64,000 nucleotides of DNA from Streptomyces noursei (GTDB lineage Bacteria; Actinomycetota; Actinomycetes; Streptomycetales; Streptomycetaceae). The stretch's first letter is position 1. The number at the start of each line of letters is the position of its first letter. Of the stretch, positions 27,632-36,369 are shown piece after piece. The notes beneath the pieces were generated by a model. It ran no database searches and had not been told where the DNA came from. It saw only the letters and a program-made list of their open reading frames with translations. The stretch spans positions 62,001 through 126,000 of the forward strand of contig NZ_LWBU01000384.1 in assembly GCF_001646665.1 (NCBI RefSeq). Reading direction: 5' to 3'. A program made the position numbers and the translations under genes.

Positions 27632-27827
27632 CCCGCCCGACCCGGCCATCCGACCGACCTGACCCCGCCCCGGCCGTCCCGACCGCACCCGACCCGACCG
27701 TCCCAGCGCCCCCCGACCCGACCGCCCCGAGGCCGTCCCGAACCCGCCCGACCCGGCCCCCCGGGCCCGACCGCCGCACGGCCGCTCCCGCCGCCGGGCC
27801 GCTGCGACCCCTTCCGTGGAGGACCCC
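27632..27827. other. C-rich low-complexity gap
   Basis: About 200 bases made mostly of CCGACC/CCCGAC-type units with very few purines in a row on the plus strand. It is not coding in a convincing frame. A similar tract occurs at 54240-54380, upstream of another gene. Confidence 0.6.
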
Positions 27828-28844
27828 ATGCGTACCGATCCCACCGCCCCCGCCAGTCTGGGCCTGAGCTGCTACACCGAGAACCTGGCCGCCTACCTGG
27901 CCGCACGCGCCCCCGGCTCCACCGACCTGCTGGCCCGCTCGGTGCGGCTGGCGGTGGACCCCGTCACCGGGCGCTTCTCGCACCACGACCGTGCCCTGAA
28001 CAACCTGCCCGGCGGGCGGCGGCTCGGCTACCGCGGCGCCCCCGACGCCGAGACCGCCCTCGCGGGCATCACCGCCGAACTGGACCGGCTGGGCCGGGTC
28101 CTGGTCGTCGCCGACAGCGGCGCCCTGCCCTGGCTGTCCGGTGCGCCCGACGAGCACGCCCCCCACCTGGTCCTGGTGGACGGCCGTACGCCGGAGGGCG
28201 CCTGGCACGTGGTGGACGGCTTCTCCGCGCTGTTCGACGGTGGCGCGTCCCAGGAACCGTTCTCCGGGGAACTGTCCGCCGACGAGTTCACCGCGCTGCT
28301 GGGCTTCCCGCGCGGGCTGTCCGAGGTGCACCGCACCCGCAACGCGCTCGCGTACGGGTTCCCGGTCGCCCCGCCGCCGTACGAGACGTACCAGTGGCTC
28401 GCCGAGGAGCCGGGCAGCACCGACGAGCGGCTGCCCGGCGGGCCGTGGCTCACCGGAGCCGGCGCCCTGGAGGAGACCGCGCGGCTGCTCCTGGCCGACC
28501 TCGGGGACGGCGGCGCCCGGGGGGTGCTGGAGGACGTGTGGGCGGCGGCGCAGCACCATCTGTTCCGCGACGCCCATCTGCTGGCCGCGGCGGACGACGC
28601 GCTCTCCCCCGCGGAACGGGACGCGATCGGCACGACCACCGCCAAGTGGCGGGAGCTGCCCCGCCTCCTCCGCTTCGCCGCCAACTCGGCCCGCCGCGGC
28701 CGGCCCCGGCCGTCCCTGGTCGGCGGGGCGTTCACCGCCCTGGCCGAGGCGGAGGCGGCGGCCTCGCCGCTGCACGCCGCGCACGGTTACGGCGTGCCCA
28801 CGGCCCGTCCCGCCGCCCGTTCCCACGCCCGGCAGGGAGGGTGA
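27828..28844 (+). CDS. BtrH-like (papain/C39-fold) acyltransferase-family protein
   Basis: 338 residues from ATG 27828, preceded by GGAGG at 27818-27822. It has the BtrH N-terminal pattern: Cys in LSCYTENLAAYLA, VLVVADSGALPWL, His/Asp in HAPHLVLVDG and VVDGFSALFDGG, then PFSGELSADEFTALLGFP. The C-terminal ~150 residues are helical and variable. BtrH moves a carrier-bound gamma-glutamyl-aminohydroxybutyryl unit to an amine of ribostamycin; a similar transfer of a carrier-bound acyl unit to an amine acceptor is inferred. It is a second member of the family in this cluster; the other is fused to a carrier domain. Confidence 0.65.
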   Translation: MRTDPTAPASLGLSCYTENLAAYLAARAPGSTDLLARSVRLAVDPVTGRFSHHDRALNNLPGGRRLGYRGAPDAETALAGITAELDRLGRVLVVADSGALPWLSGAPDEHAPHLVLVDGRTPEGAWHVVDGFSALFDGGASQEPFSGELSADEFTALLGFPRGLSEVHRTRNALAYGFPVAPPPYETYQWLAEEPGSTDERLPGGPWLTGAGALEETARLLLADLGDGGARGVLEDVWAAAQHHLFRDAHLLAAADDALSPAERDAIGTTTAKWRELPRLLRFAANSARRGRPRPSLVGGAFTALAEAEAAASPLHAAHGYGVPTARPAARSHARQGG

Positions 28845-28849
28845 CCGCG

Positions 28850-30517
28850 ATGCCGGCCCAGCCGCTCACCCTGTGGGACCGCTTCGCCCGCACGGCCCAC
28901 CGCCACCCCGACCGCACGGCGCTCACCGTGGGAGCCACGACGCTGTCGTACGGCGAACTGCGCGCCCGCGCCGAGACGCTGGCCGCCCGGCTGCGCACCG
29001 CCCGGCCGGGGCCCGGCGGGCGGCCGCCCCGCCGGGTCGCGCTGCTGGCGGTGCGCACCCCCGTGACGTACGCCGCCTACCTGGCCGTGCAACGGCTGGG
29101 CGCGGCCGTGGTGCCGCTCAACCCGGCGGCCCCTCCGGGCCGCAACGAGACGGTCGTGCGGCACGCCGGCGCCGAGATGGTGCTGGCCGACGCGGAGGCG
29201 GACGCCCGTCCCGCGGGCGGAGCCGTGCCCGTCGTCCCGGTGGCGCTCACGGACGGCGCGGGTGCGCCCGACCTCGGCGGCCTGCCGGGCCCCGGCCCGC
29301 GGGACACCGCGTACATCCTCTTCACCTCCGGCTCCACCGGCCGCCCGAAGGGAGTGGTGATCCGGCACGCGAACACCGACGCCTACCTCGACCACGCCGT
29401 CGCGCGGACCGGCGCCGGGCCCGACAGCCGGCTGTCGCAGACCTTCGACCTGACCTTCGACCCCTCCGTCTTCGACATGTTCGTCGCCTGGAGCACCGGC
29501 GCGGCGCTCGTCGTGCCCACGCGGGACGAGCTGCTGGACCCCGCCGGGTTCGTGGCGCGGCACGCACTGACGCACTGGTTCTCGGTGCCGTCGGTCGTCT
29601 CGCTGGCCGCCCGGCTGCGGCGGCTGCCGCCCGGCGCGATGCCGACCCTGCGGTACGCGGCCTTCGCCGGCGAACCGCTCACCCTGCGGCAGGCGCGGTC
29701 GTGGGCCGCGGCCGCTCCCGGGGCACGCCTGGAGAACCTGTACGGCCCCACCGAACTGACCGTCACCTGCACCGGCTACCGCCTCCCCGCCGATCCGGCC
29801 GACTGGCCCCGCACCGGCAACGGCACCCTCCCCATCGGCACCCCCCACCCCGGTGCCGAGGCCCTGGTGGTGGACGAGCGGATGTGCCCCGCCGAGGAGG
29901 GCGAACTGCTGGTGCGCGGGGCGCAGCGGTTCCCCGGCTACCTCGACCCGGCGGACGACCCCGGCCGGTTCGCCGCGGGTGAGCCGGGCGGGGGCCTGCG
30001 GCCGTACGAGGAGGGCCCGCTGACGGACGCCCACTGGTACCGGACCGGGGACCGGGTGGCGCGGACCGGCGACGGCCTGCTGCACCTGGGCCGCCTCGAC
30101 AGCCAGGTCAAGCTGAGCGGCTACCGGGTGGAGCTGGGCGAGGTGGAGGAGGCGCTCCGCTCCCGGCCCGGTGTCGTCGACGCGGTCGTGGTGGCCCGCA
30201 CCGACCGGGCGGCCCCGGCCCTGGAGGCCGTCTACACCGGGGAGGCCCCGGACCCGGCGCCGCTGCTGGACGCCCTCCACGAGCGGCTGCCCGCCTACAT
30301 GGTGCCGCGCACCCTGCTGCGCCTCACCGAACTGCCCCTCAATCTCAACGGCAAGACCGACCGCAACGCCGTGCTCGCCGCCCTGGACACGGCCCGCCCG
30401 GCCGCCCCGGCCGCCCCCGCCGCATCCCGCCCCGCCGCACCCGCGGACCGGACCATGCCCGCGGACCCGACCACACCCGGCGCCCGCCGCGCGCCCCTCC
30501 CGGAAGGAACCCGGTGA
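28850..30517 (+). CDS. Amino-acid adenylating enzyme 2
   Basis: 555 residues. GGAGG at 28836-28840 fits ATG 28850 better than the overlapping GTG 28841. It is a stand-alone NRPS-type adenylation enzyme: P-loop ILFTSGSTGRPKGVVI, substrate-pocket segment TFDPSVFDMF with the Asp that binds the alpha-amine, ENLYGPTELTVTCT, YRTGDRVART, KLSGYRVELGEVE and catalytic Lys in LNLNGKTDR. It activates an alpha-amino acid and loads it on a carrier. Diaminobutyrate made by the EctB-like enzyme downstream is an obvious candidate, though the pocket code was not decoded. The last ~50 residues are an Ala/Pro-rich tail. Confidence 0.88.
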   Translation: MPAQPLTLWDRFARTAHRHPDRTALTVGATTLSYGELRARAETLAARLRTARPGPGGRPPRRVALLAVRTPVTYAAYLAVQRLGAAVVPLNPAAPPGRNETVVRHAGAEMVLADAEADARPAGGAVPVVPVALTDGAGAPDLGGLPGPGPRDTAYILFTSGSTGRPKGVVIRHANTDAYLDHAVARTGAGPDSRLSQTFDLTFDPSVFDMFVAWSTGAALVVPTRDELLDPAGFVARHALTHWFSVPSVVSLAARLRRLPPGAMPTLRYAAFAGEPLTLRQARSWAAAAPGARLENLYGPTELTVTCTGYRLPADPADWPRTGNGTLPIGTPHPGAEALVVDERMCPAEEGELLVRGAQRFPGYLDPADDPGRFAAGEPGGGLRPYEEGPLTDAHWYRTGDRVARTGDGLLHLGRLDSQVKLSGYRVELGEVEEALRSRPGVVDAVVVARTDRAAPALEAVYTGEAPDPAPLLDALHERLPAYMVPRTLLRLTELPLNLNGKTDRNAVLAALDTARPAAPAAPAASRPAAPADRTMPADPTTPGARRAPLPEGTR

Positions 30518-30518
30518 C

Positions 30519-31025
30519 GTGACCGCGACCACCGCCCCCCACACCACCCAGCTGCCCGGCCGTGAGGAGTTCTGCACCGCCATGGCGCAGCTCGCCACCG
30601 GCATCGCCGTCATCACGACCGGCAGCCCCGGCGGACCGGTCGGCTGCACCGCCAGCGCGGTGCTGTCGCTGTCGACCGACCCGCCCGCCCTGCTCGTCTC
30701 GCTCGCCAGCGGCGGCCGTACCGTGCGGCACGCCCGCGACCACGGGAGCTTCGCCGTCAACATCCTCAGCTGGCAGCAGCGGGACCTGATGGACCGGTTC
30801 GCCCGGCTCCCGGCGGCCGAACGCTTCCAGGGCGTCGCCCACCGGGACCAGGACGGCTGCCCGGTGCTGGACGGGACGGCCGCCACCGTGGTGTGCCGGC
30901 TCGACCGGGCGCCCACCGCGTTCGACCACACCCTGCTGATCGGCCGCGCCCTGTGGACCCGTCAGGACCCGGACGCCCGGGCCCTGGTGCTCTACCGGCG
31001 CCACCAGCACGCCGTGGCCGGCTGA
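30519..31025 (+). CDS. Flavin reductase (FMN-binding split-barrel)
   Basis: 168 residues from GTG 30519, preceded by GGAAGGA. It belongs to the flavin_reductase-like family: MAQLATGIAVITTG, the flavin-binding VGCTASAVLSLSTDPPALLVSLA and FAVNILSWQQRDLMDRF. It supplies reduced FMN or FAD to two-component flavin monooxygenases. In this operon the partner should be the ACAD-fold protein at 25609-26778, which supports an oxygenase role for that protein. Confidence 0.88.
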   Translation: MTATTAPHTTQLPGREEFCTAMAQLATGIAVITTGSPGGPVGCTASAVLSLSTDPPALLVSLASGGRTVRHARDHGSFAVNILSWQQRDLMDRFARLPAAERFQGVAHRDQDGCPVLDGTAATVVCRLDRAPTAFDHTLLIGRALWTRQDPDARALVLYRRHQHAVAG

Positions 31026-31148
31026 GCACCCGTCCGGGGCGCGCCGCCGGAACGGCCGCTCCCGCACGCGTACACACCCCGTACGCACACCCCGCACTCC
31101 GCGACCCGCACCCGTGCACGCACCGACGTCCGACAGGGATGAGCAGAG

Positions 31149-32414
31149 ATGGATACGAGCGTCTTCGGCACCATGGAATCAGAGGTACGCAGCTACAGCC
31201 GGGCCTGGCCCGCCGTGTTCACCACCGGGCACGGCGCCGTACTGCGCGACGAGGACGGACGGTCGTGGATCGACTTCTTCGCCGGCGCGGGCGCCCTCAA
31301 CTACGGCCACAACCCGCCCGCCCTCAAGGCGGCGCTGCTGGAGTACCTGGGCGGCGACGGCGTCACCCACGGGCTCGACATGCACACCGCCGCCAAACGC
31401 ACCTTCCTGGAGCGGCTGCGCGACCTGGTCCTCGTCCCGCGCGGCATGGACCACCGCGTCCAGTTCCCCGGGCCGGGCGGCACCAACGCCGTCGAGGCCG
31501 CGCTGAAGCTGGCCCGGAAGGTCACCGGCCGCCACACCGTCGCCTACTTCGAGCGCGGCTTCCACGGGATGACGCTGGGCGCCCTGGCCGTCACCGCCAA
31601 CCCGGTCAAGCGGGCCGGTGCGGGGGTGCCCCTGCCGCACACCGTGCCGCTGCCGTACGACGACCCCGCCGACGACGACGAACGGGCGGTGAGCCGGCTC
31701 GCCCGGTCGCTGGACACGGCCACCGAGGCGGGACCGCCCGCGGCCGTGGTGGTGGAGACCGTGCAGGGCGAGGGCGGCGTCAACCCGGCCCGTCCGGCGT
31801 GGCTGCGGGCGCTCGCCGCCTGGGCCCGCGACCACGGCACGCTGCTGGTGGTGGACGACATCCAGATGGGCTGCGGGCGCACGGGGCCGTTCTTCTCCTT
31901 CGAGGACGCGGGAATCGTGCCGGACATCGTCTGCCTGTCCAAGTCCATCAGCGGGTACGGGACGCCCATGGCCCTGACGCTGATCCGCCCCCAGTACGAC
32001 GTCTGGAAGCCAGGCGAGCACAACGGCACCTTCCGCGGCTACAACCCGGCGTTCGTCACCGCCGCGCGGGCGCTGGAACTGTTCTGGTCCGACGGCGTGC
32101 TGGAGGCCAGGACGAGGGCGCTGGGGCAGCGGGTCGGCGACGCGCTGGCGGACACCGCCCGGCGGCACGGGCTGCCGGCCCCCCGGGGCCGGGGCCTGGC
32201 GTGGGGCCTGCCCTTCGACCGCCCGGGGCAGGCGCGCGCGGTGTGCGACGCCGCCTACCGGGGCGGTCTGCTGGTGGAGACGGCCGGACCGAACGACGAG
32301 GTGGCCAAGGTACTGCCGCCGCTGACCGTGCCCGACGGGCAGCTGGAGCGGGGACTGGCGATACTCGACGAGGCGGTCGCCTCGGTGGCCGGCGCACGGA
32401 GCCTGGCCGCCTGA
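31149..32414 (+). CDS. EctB-like diaminobutyrate-2-oxoglutarate aminotransferase
   Basis: 421 residues, class III PLP aminotransferase with strong EctB character: FGTMESEVRSYSRAWPAVF at the start, DFFAGAGALNYGHNPP, GDGVTHGLDMHTAAKR, VQFPGPGGTNAVEAALKLA, ERGFHGMTLGALAVT and the PLP Lys in CLSKSISGYGTPMAL. EctB converts L-aspartate 4-semialdehyde and glutamate to L-2,4-diaminobutyrate. In a cluster with ligases, carriers and a decarboxylase but no EctC, it most likely supplies diaminobutyrate as a building block of a secondary metabolite, not for ectoine. It lies 123 bases after the flavin reductase gene. Confidence 0.9.
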   Translation: MDTSVFGTMESEVRSYSRAWPAVFTTGHGAVLRDEDGRSWIDFFAGAGALNYGHNPPALKAALLEYLGGDGVTHGLDMHTAAKRTFLERLRDLVLVPRGMDHRVQFPGPGGTNAVEAALKLARKVTGRHTVAYFERGFHGMTLGALAVTANPVKRAGAGVPLPHTVPLPYDDPADDDERAVSRLARSLDTATEAGPPAAVVVETVQGEGGVNPARPAWLRALAAWARDHGTLLVVDDIQMGCGRTGPFFSFEDAGIVPDIVCLSKSISGYGTPMALTLIRPQYDVWKPGEHNGTFRGYNPAFVTAARALELFWSDGVLEARTRALGQRVGDALADTARRHGLPAPRGRGLAWGLPFDRPGQARAVCDAAYRGGLLVETAGPNDEVAKVLPPLTVPDGQLERGLAILDEAVASVAGARSLAA

Positions 32415-32501
32415 CCGGGCCCGCGGCGCCGTGCGCGCCCGGGCCCCCGGACGAGAACGGCCCCGGGGCGGACCCGCTCCGGGGCGGATGGAGGAGAGCG
32501 C

Positions 32502-33173
32502 ATGTCGGTCGACCTCGTCGGCTTCCTCGGCGTCGTGCTGGTGGCCTACGTGGTCCCCGGCCCGGACTTCCTGGTGGTGGTGAGATCGGCTGCCGAGCAC
32601 CCCTCGAAGGGGCGGGCCGCGGCGCTGGGCGCCCAGGCCGGCCTGTGCGTGCACATGCTGGCGGCCGCCGTCGGGCTGTCGGTGGTCGCCGCCCGCTCCC
32701 CCGCGGTGTACGACGCCATCAAGCTGCTGGGCGCGGCCTATCTCGTCTACCTGGGTGTACGGGCGGTGCTCGCCGCGCACCGGGCCGCGCGCGAACGGCG
32801 GCACACGGACGGGCCGGTCACCGCGGCACCGGCGGAGCCCGGCCGGCCGGCCGAGGAGGAGGGGTCCGCCCGGAGCCGCTGGCGGTCGGGCTTCACGCAG
32901 GGTTTCCTGACGAACGTCCTCAACCCCAAGGCGGCGCTGTTCTTCCTCAGCATCCTGCCGCAGTTCGTCAACGGCAGCGGTTCGCTCACCCGGCAGATCT
33001 TCTTCCTGGGGATCCTGGACGTCGTCATCGGCGTCGTCTACTGGTTCGGTCTGGTCCTCGTCGCCGCCCGGCTGCGCTCCCTGCTCGCCCGGCCCAAGGT
33101 CCGCCACCGCTGGGAACTGACCACCGGCTGGCTGTTCATCGCCATCGGCGTCGGCGTCGCCACCCTCGCCTGA
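32502..33173 (+). CDS. LysE/RhtB-family exporter
   Basis: 223 residues with about six hydrophobic helices. The N-terminal signature VAYVVPGPDFLVVVRSAAEH and GFLTNVLNPKAALFFLSILPQF are typical of LysE/RhtB. The central loop (residues ~95-125) is hydrophilic. The family exports basic and other amino acids and small cationic compounds, which suits a diaminobutyrate-derived product. It is the last gene of the rightward operon, preceded by a GGAG site, and is followed by a hairpin. Confidence 0.88.
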   Translation: MSVDLVGFLGVVLVAYVVPGPDFLVVVRSAAEHPSKGRAAALGAQAGLCVHMLAAAVGLSVVAARSPAVYDAIKLLGAAYLVYLGVRAVLAAHRAARERRHTDGPVTAAPAEPGRPAEEEGSARSRWRSGFTQGFLTNVLNPKAALFFLSILPQFVNGSGSLTRQIFFLGILDVVIGVVYWFGLVLVAARLRSLLARPKVRHRWELTTGWLFIAIGVGVATLA

Positions 33174-33177
33174 CCGC

Positions 33178-33210
33178 GGTCACGGAGGGTGGACGGTGAC
33201 CGCCGTGACC
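33178..33210. terminator. Hairpin at the end of the diaminobutyrate cluster
   Basis: GGTCACGG and CCGTGACC form a perfect 8-bp stem with a 17-base loop, directly after the exporter stop and facing the convergent glycosyltransferase gene. It is a plausible terminator. Confidence 0.55.
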
Positions 33211-33312
33211 CCGGTGCCACGTGGCGTCCGGTCGTGGCGGGGACGGCCGGGGAGCTCCCCGGCTTCGACGGCATGACGACGGCGCTCCGCCGCTGAGCCC
33301 CGCCCGTCGTGC

Positions 33313-34521
33313 TCACTCCAGCGAGGCGATCCGGGCCAGCAGCGGAGCGGTCCCGTCCTCCTCGGCGATCCCGGCGGCGAGTTCGGCCGCGCGCCGGCGG
33401 TGGGCGGGCTCGGAGAGGCAGGCGGTGAGGGCGTCGGCGAGGGCCTCGGCGGTGAGGTCCTGGAACGGCACCGGCCGGGGGGCGACTCCCAGCCGGTGGA
33501 GCCGGGAGGCCCAGAACGGCTGGTCGGCCATGACGGGTACGGGTACGGCGGGTACCCCGGCCCGCAGTCCCGCCCCGGTGGTACCGGCCCCGGCGTGGTG
33601 GACGACGGCCGCGGTACGGGGGAACAGCCAGTCGTGCGGGACGTCGCCGACGGCCAGGACGTCGTCGCCGCCGCCACTCAGCCCGGCCCACCCCGCCTGC
33701 ACCACGGCGCGCACGCGTGCCCGCTTCACTGCCGCGGCCACCAGCTCACCGAGCCGTTCCCCGTGTCCCGGGGCCATGCTGCCGAACCCGATGAACACCG
33801 GGGGCGGGCCCGCCCGGAGGAAGTCGGCCAGTCCGCCCGGGGGTTGCCAGCCGGCCGGCCTGGCGGGCCACCAGTAGCCCGCCACGTCGACCCGGGACGG
33901 CCAGTCGTCGGGGCGCGGCACCACCAGCGGGCTGTAGCCGTGGAAGACCGGCCGGAGGTCCCCCACAGGGGCGGGCGCACCGGCGGGCAGCCCGAGGCGG
34001 GCGCGCAGCCGGGTCACGGCGCCGGCGAAGACCCCTTCGGCGCGTTTCAGCACGTCGCGGCCCGCCGCCAGGTTGCCCTCCGGCCCCGGGTCGCCGGTGC
34101 GGTGTGCGCCGGGCAGCGGGAAGTGCCGCGTGGCGAACGCCGGTGTGAGGTAGGTGCCGATGACGGGGACGCCGAGCGCTTCGCCGGCCGTCAGGGCGAG
34201 CGGTGCCGGGCCGAAGGGGGTGAGCAGGAGGTCGGTTCCGCCCGCCACGGCCTGCTCCACCCCGTCGGCGAGCCCGTCCGCGTACGCCCTGGTGAGCGCC
34301 CGGACCTCGTCGCGTGAGGCCGCCCGGGACCAGGCCCGGATCAGCTCCCGCGGGTCTCCCGGCACGGGCCGGTGGTCGAGACCGCAGGCCCCGACGAGTG
34401 CGGCGAACTCCGGGTGGGCGGCCACGGCGACCTGATGCCCCGCGTCCAGCAGGCGCCGCCCCAGCCCGGTGAAGGGTGCGACGTCTCCGCGTGATCCGGC
34501 GGTGATGATCAGAATGCGCAT
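33313..34521 (-). CDS. GT1/GT28-type glycosyltransferase (MGT-like)
   Basis: 402 residues of GT-B fold. The N-terminal part starts MRILIITAGSRGDVAPFTGLG, typical of sterol-glucosyltransferase-like and macrolide-type enzymes. The C-terminal nucleotide-sugar site has VFIGFGSMAPG, VGDVPHDWLFPRTAAVVHHAGAGTT and ADQPFWASRL. It transfers a sugar from an NDP-sugar to a lipid or small-molecule acceptor, commonly in antibiotic glycosylation or inactivation. It converges on the diaminobutyrate cluster and may be unrelated to it. No sugar-biosynthesis genes are adjacent. Confidence 0.88.
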   Translation of the reverse strand: MRILIITAGSRGDVAPFTGLGRRLLDAGHQVAVAAHPEFAALVGACGLDHRPVPGDPRELIRAWSRAASRDEVRALTRAYADGLADGVEQAVAGGTDLLLTPFGPAPLALTAGEALGVPVIGTYLTPAFATRHFPLPGAHRTGDPGPEGNLAAGRDVLKRAEGVFAGAVTRLRARLGLPAGAPAPVGDLRPVFHGYSPLVVPRPDDWPSRVDVAGYWWPARPAGWQPPGGLADFLRAGPPPVFIGFGSMAPGHGERLGELVAAAVKRARVRAVVQAGWAGLSGGGDDVLAVGDVPHDWLFPRTAAVVHHAGAGTTGAGLRAGVPAVPVPVMADQPFWASRLHRLGVAPRPVPFQDLTAEALADALTACLSEPAHRRRAAELAAGIAEEDGTAPLLARIASLE

Positions 34522-34594
34522 GGCGCGATTCTCCTCCGTGCGCGCGTCCCGTCGACCGCCCTTGTCACACGGGCCGGGGTCTCCGGTGGCGGGC

Positions 34595-36109
34595 TCACGT
34601 CCTGGAGAGCCTTCCCGGGCTCGGGGGCCGGGTCTCCTCGCGCTCCTGCGGCACCAGGTCCGAGACCTCGTACGCGAGGCCGGCGGGCACCGCCGCGTCC
34701 ACCGCCCGGACGACCTTGCCGCAGCCGCTGTACTTCTGGGGCGAGAGTTCGATCAGGCAGCCGGACGCGCCGAAGAGGGTGCGGTCGTCACCGTCCCGCT
34801 CCACGCCGACGATCTCGTCGAAGGGCATACGGTGCGGTCGCCCGGCCCCGTCGAGCTCCGCCACACCGTCGTCGGTCAGCACCAGCCGGGACCGGCGCGC
34901 GGCGCCGTACCTGGCGCGCGCCAGCAGGGGCGGCCGGAACACCTCGCCCGCGGGCAGCGGTCCTGGCGCGCAGCAGCCACCCCGGGGCAGCGGCCGGCCG
35001 TCCGGGCCGGTCAGCCGGGGCTCGACGTCCGGTGCGACGACCAGCTGAGCGGTGGTCAACGCCCGCGCGAAGCAGGCGCGTATCTCCTCGGGCGCGACGG
35101 AGCGCAAGCCGGCCAGCCGGGTGGCGGCGTCCCGTGCCGGCAGGCCGGACAGCTCGCGGGAGGCCGCCAGGTCCAGCTCGGCCTGGACGGCGCGCGGGTC
35201 CTCGTAACTCTCCCGGAAACCCTCGATCTCCTCCGCGAGCTCGTCCTCGGTGGGCAGTTCGCGGCCCAGGCGCAGCGTTTCCTGCCAGAGCAGCTCAGCT
35301 GTCTCGGCGTCGTGCCCGGGACGGGAGTCCAGCGCGACCAGGGCGTCCATGGTGTGCGCGTCGCGCGGGCACGACTCGGCCAGGACGGCGTAGCTCAGGC
35401 CTCGGCGGTGCCGTGCGACATCGGTGAGCCGGTGTTCGAGGAGCGCGAGGCCGAGGGCGGCGGCCGGTGAGCCCAGGGGCATCGCCAGGGCTATGCCGGC
35501 GCCCTCGATCGGCGCCTCGTCCCAGGACGCGCCGGTACGTGCGGCCGGGGCCGTGCGGTGCGGCGGCCGGCCCTCGGGCAGCGGGAGCCGCAGTTCTTCG
35601 GGCGGGGGGCCGGTGAGTTGGAGGACGGCGTTCGCGCGGGTGAAGTACGCGGCGGCGTGCGCCTGGACGGTGTCCGGGGGAAGCCGGTCGTGGCCGGGCC
35701 CGATGTAGGGCGCGAGGCCGGGCCCCCGGGCACCGTACCGCTGGTTGAGCAGGAAGGCGGCGGCGGGGAACGTGACCGAGGACGCCTCGGCGGTGAGCAC
35801 GCCCGCCTCGTGCGGGATCCGGTCGAGCGGCAGGTCGGACAGGGCGGCGCAGACCGCCGCCAGGAACGCGGTGATCTGTTCCGGGCGTCCGGAGGCGGTG
35901 AACCGGGTGGCCTCCAGGTCGACGGAGGCGTTGTGTTCGTGGTGCAGCCGGGGCAGCGTGCTCATCACCAGGTGCTCGATGAGGTGGGTCACCCCGATGG
36001 TGCGGAAGGTCTCGTCCCGGGCTCCGCACCCGAAGGTGAGTGCGGCGGCGAGCGGGGCCGGGCCGGGGGCCCACAGGACGGTGACGCCGTCGATGGTCGT
36101 GCGCTGCAT
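34595..36109 (-). CDS. M16-like (insulinase-type) peptidase with C-terminal PH-like extension
   Basis: 504 residues from ATG 36109. It has the inverted zinc motif HLIEH (in THLIEHLVMS) with candidate third ligand Glu 55-62 residues later (EAGVLTAEAS), somewhat closer than the 74-76 usual for M16. Two M16-type halves span ~1-400. The last ~80 residues (SRLVLTDDGVAELD, then PFDEIVGVERDGDD) look like a PH-type beta domain, which I do not know from standard M16 proteins. There is no signal peptide or membrane segment, so it is cytoplasmic. The open region upstream of 36109 is Pro/Arg filler. The substrate is unknown. Confidence 0.72.
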   Translation of the reverse strand: MQRTTIDGVTVLWAPGPAPLAAALTFGCGARDETFRTIGVTHLIEHLVMSTLPRLHHEHNASVDLEATRFTASGRPEQITAFLAAVCAALSDLPLDRIPHEAGVLTAEASSVTFPAAAFLLNQRYGARGPGLAPYIGPGHDRLPPDTVQAHAAAYFTRANAVLQLTGPPPEELRLPLPEGRPPHRTAPAARTGASWDEAPIEGAGIALAMPLGSPAAALGLALLEHRLTDVARHRRGLSYAVLAESCPRDAHTMDALVALDSRPGHDAETAELLWQETLRLGRELPTEDELAEEIEGFRESYEDPRAVQAELDLAASRELSGLPARDAATRLAGLRSVAPEEIRACFARALTTAQLVVAPDVEPRLTGPDGRPLPRGGCCAPGPLPAGEVFRPPLLARARYGAARRSRLVLTDDGVAELDGAGRPHRMPFDEIVGVERDGDDRTLFGASGCLIELSPQKYSGCGKVVRAVDAAVPAGLAYEVSDLVPQEREETRPPSPGRLSRT

Positions 36110-36369
36110 GGGCCCGACTCTACCGACGGCCCGCGTGCGGCCCCGGGTCCGGGCCGTGTCCGGGCCGTTTCCGGCCGTGCGGGGTGCCGCCGCCCCGCCC
36201 ACGCCGGCTCGGCCGCGCCGTGCCGCGCTGAGCCGGCGGAGGGAGGGCCGCCGGGGGGATGGGGTCAGCGCACCTGGAAGTCGACCCGCGGGGAGGCGCG
36301 CCGCCGCACGGCCGGGCGCCGGGCGTGGCGCCCCGGGGGCCGACGGCCGGCATGCCGTGCGGCCGGCCG

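Noticed and set aside
25399..27906. 835-codon open frame on the minus strand
   Set aside because: Antisense to the ACAD-fold and PPTase genes, with composition typical of shadows.
28787..30931. 714-codon open frame on the minus strand
   Set aside because: Antisense to adenylating enzyme 2, no recognisable domain.
32435..32490. Terminator between aminotransferase and exporter genes
   Set aside because: Only a 6-bp stem is possible, no stronger than expected by chance at this GC content.
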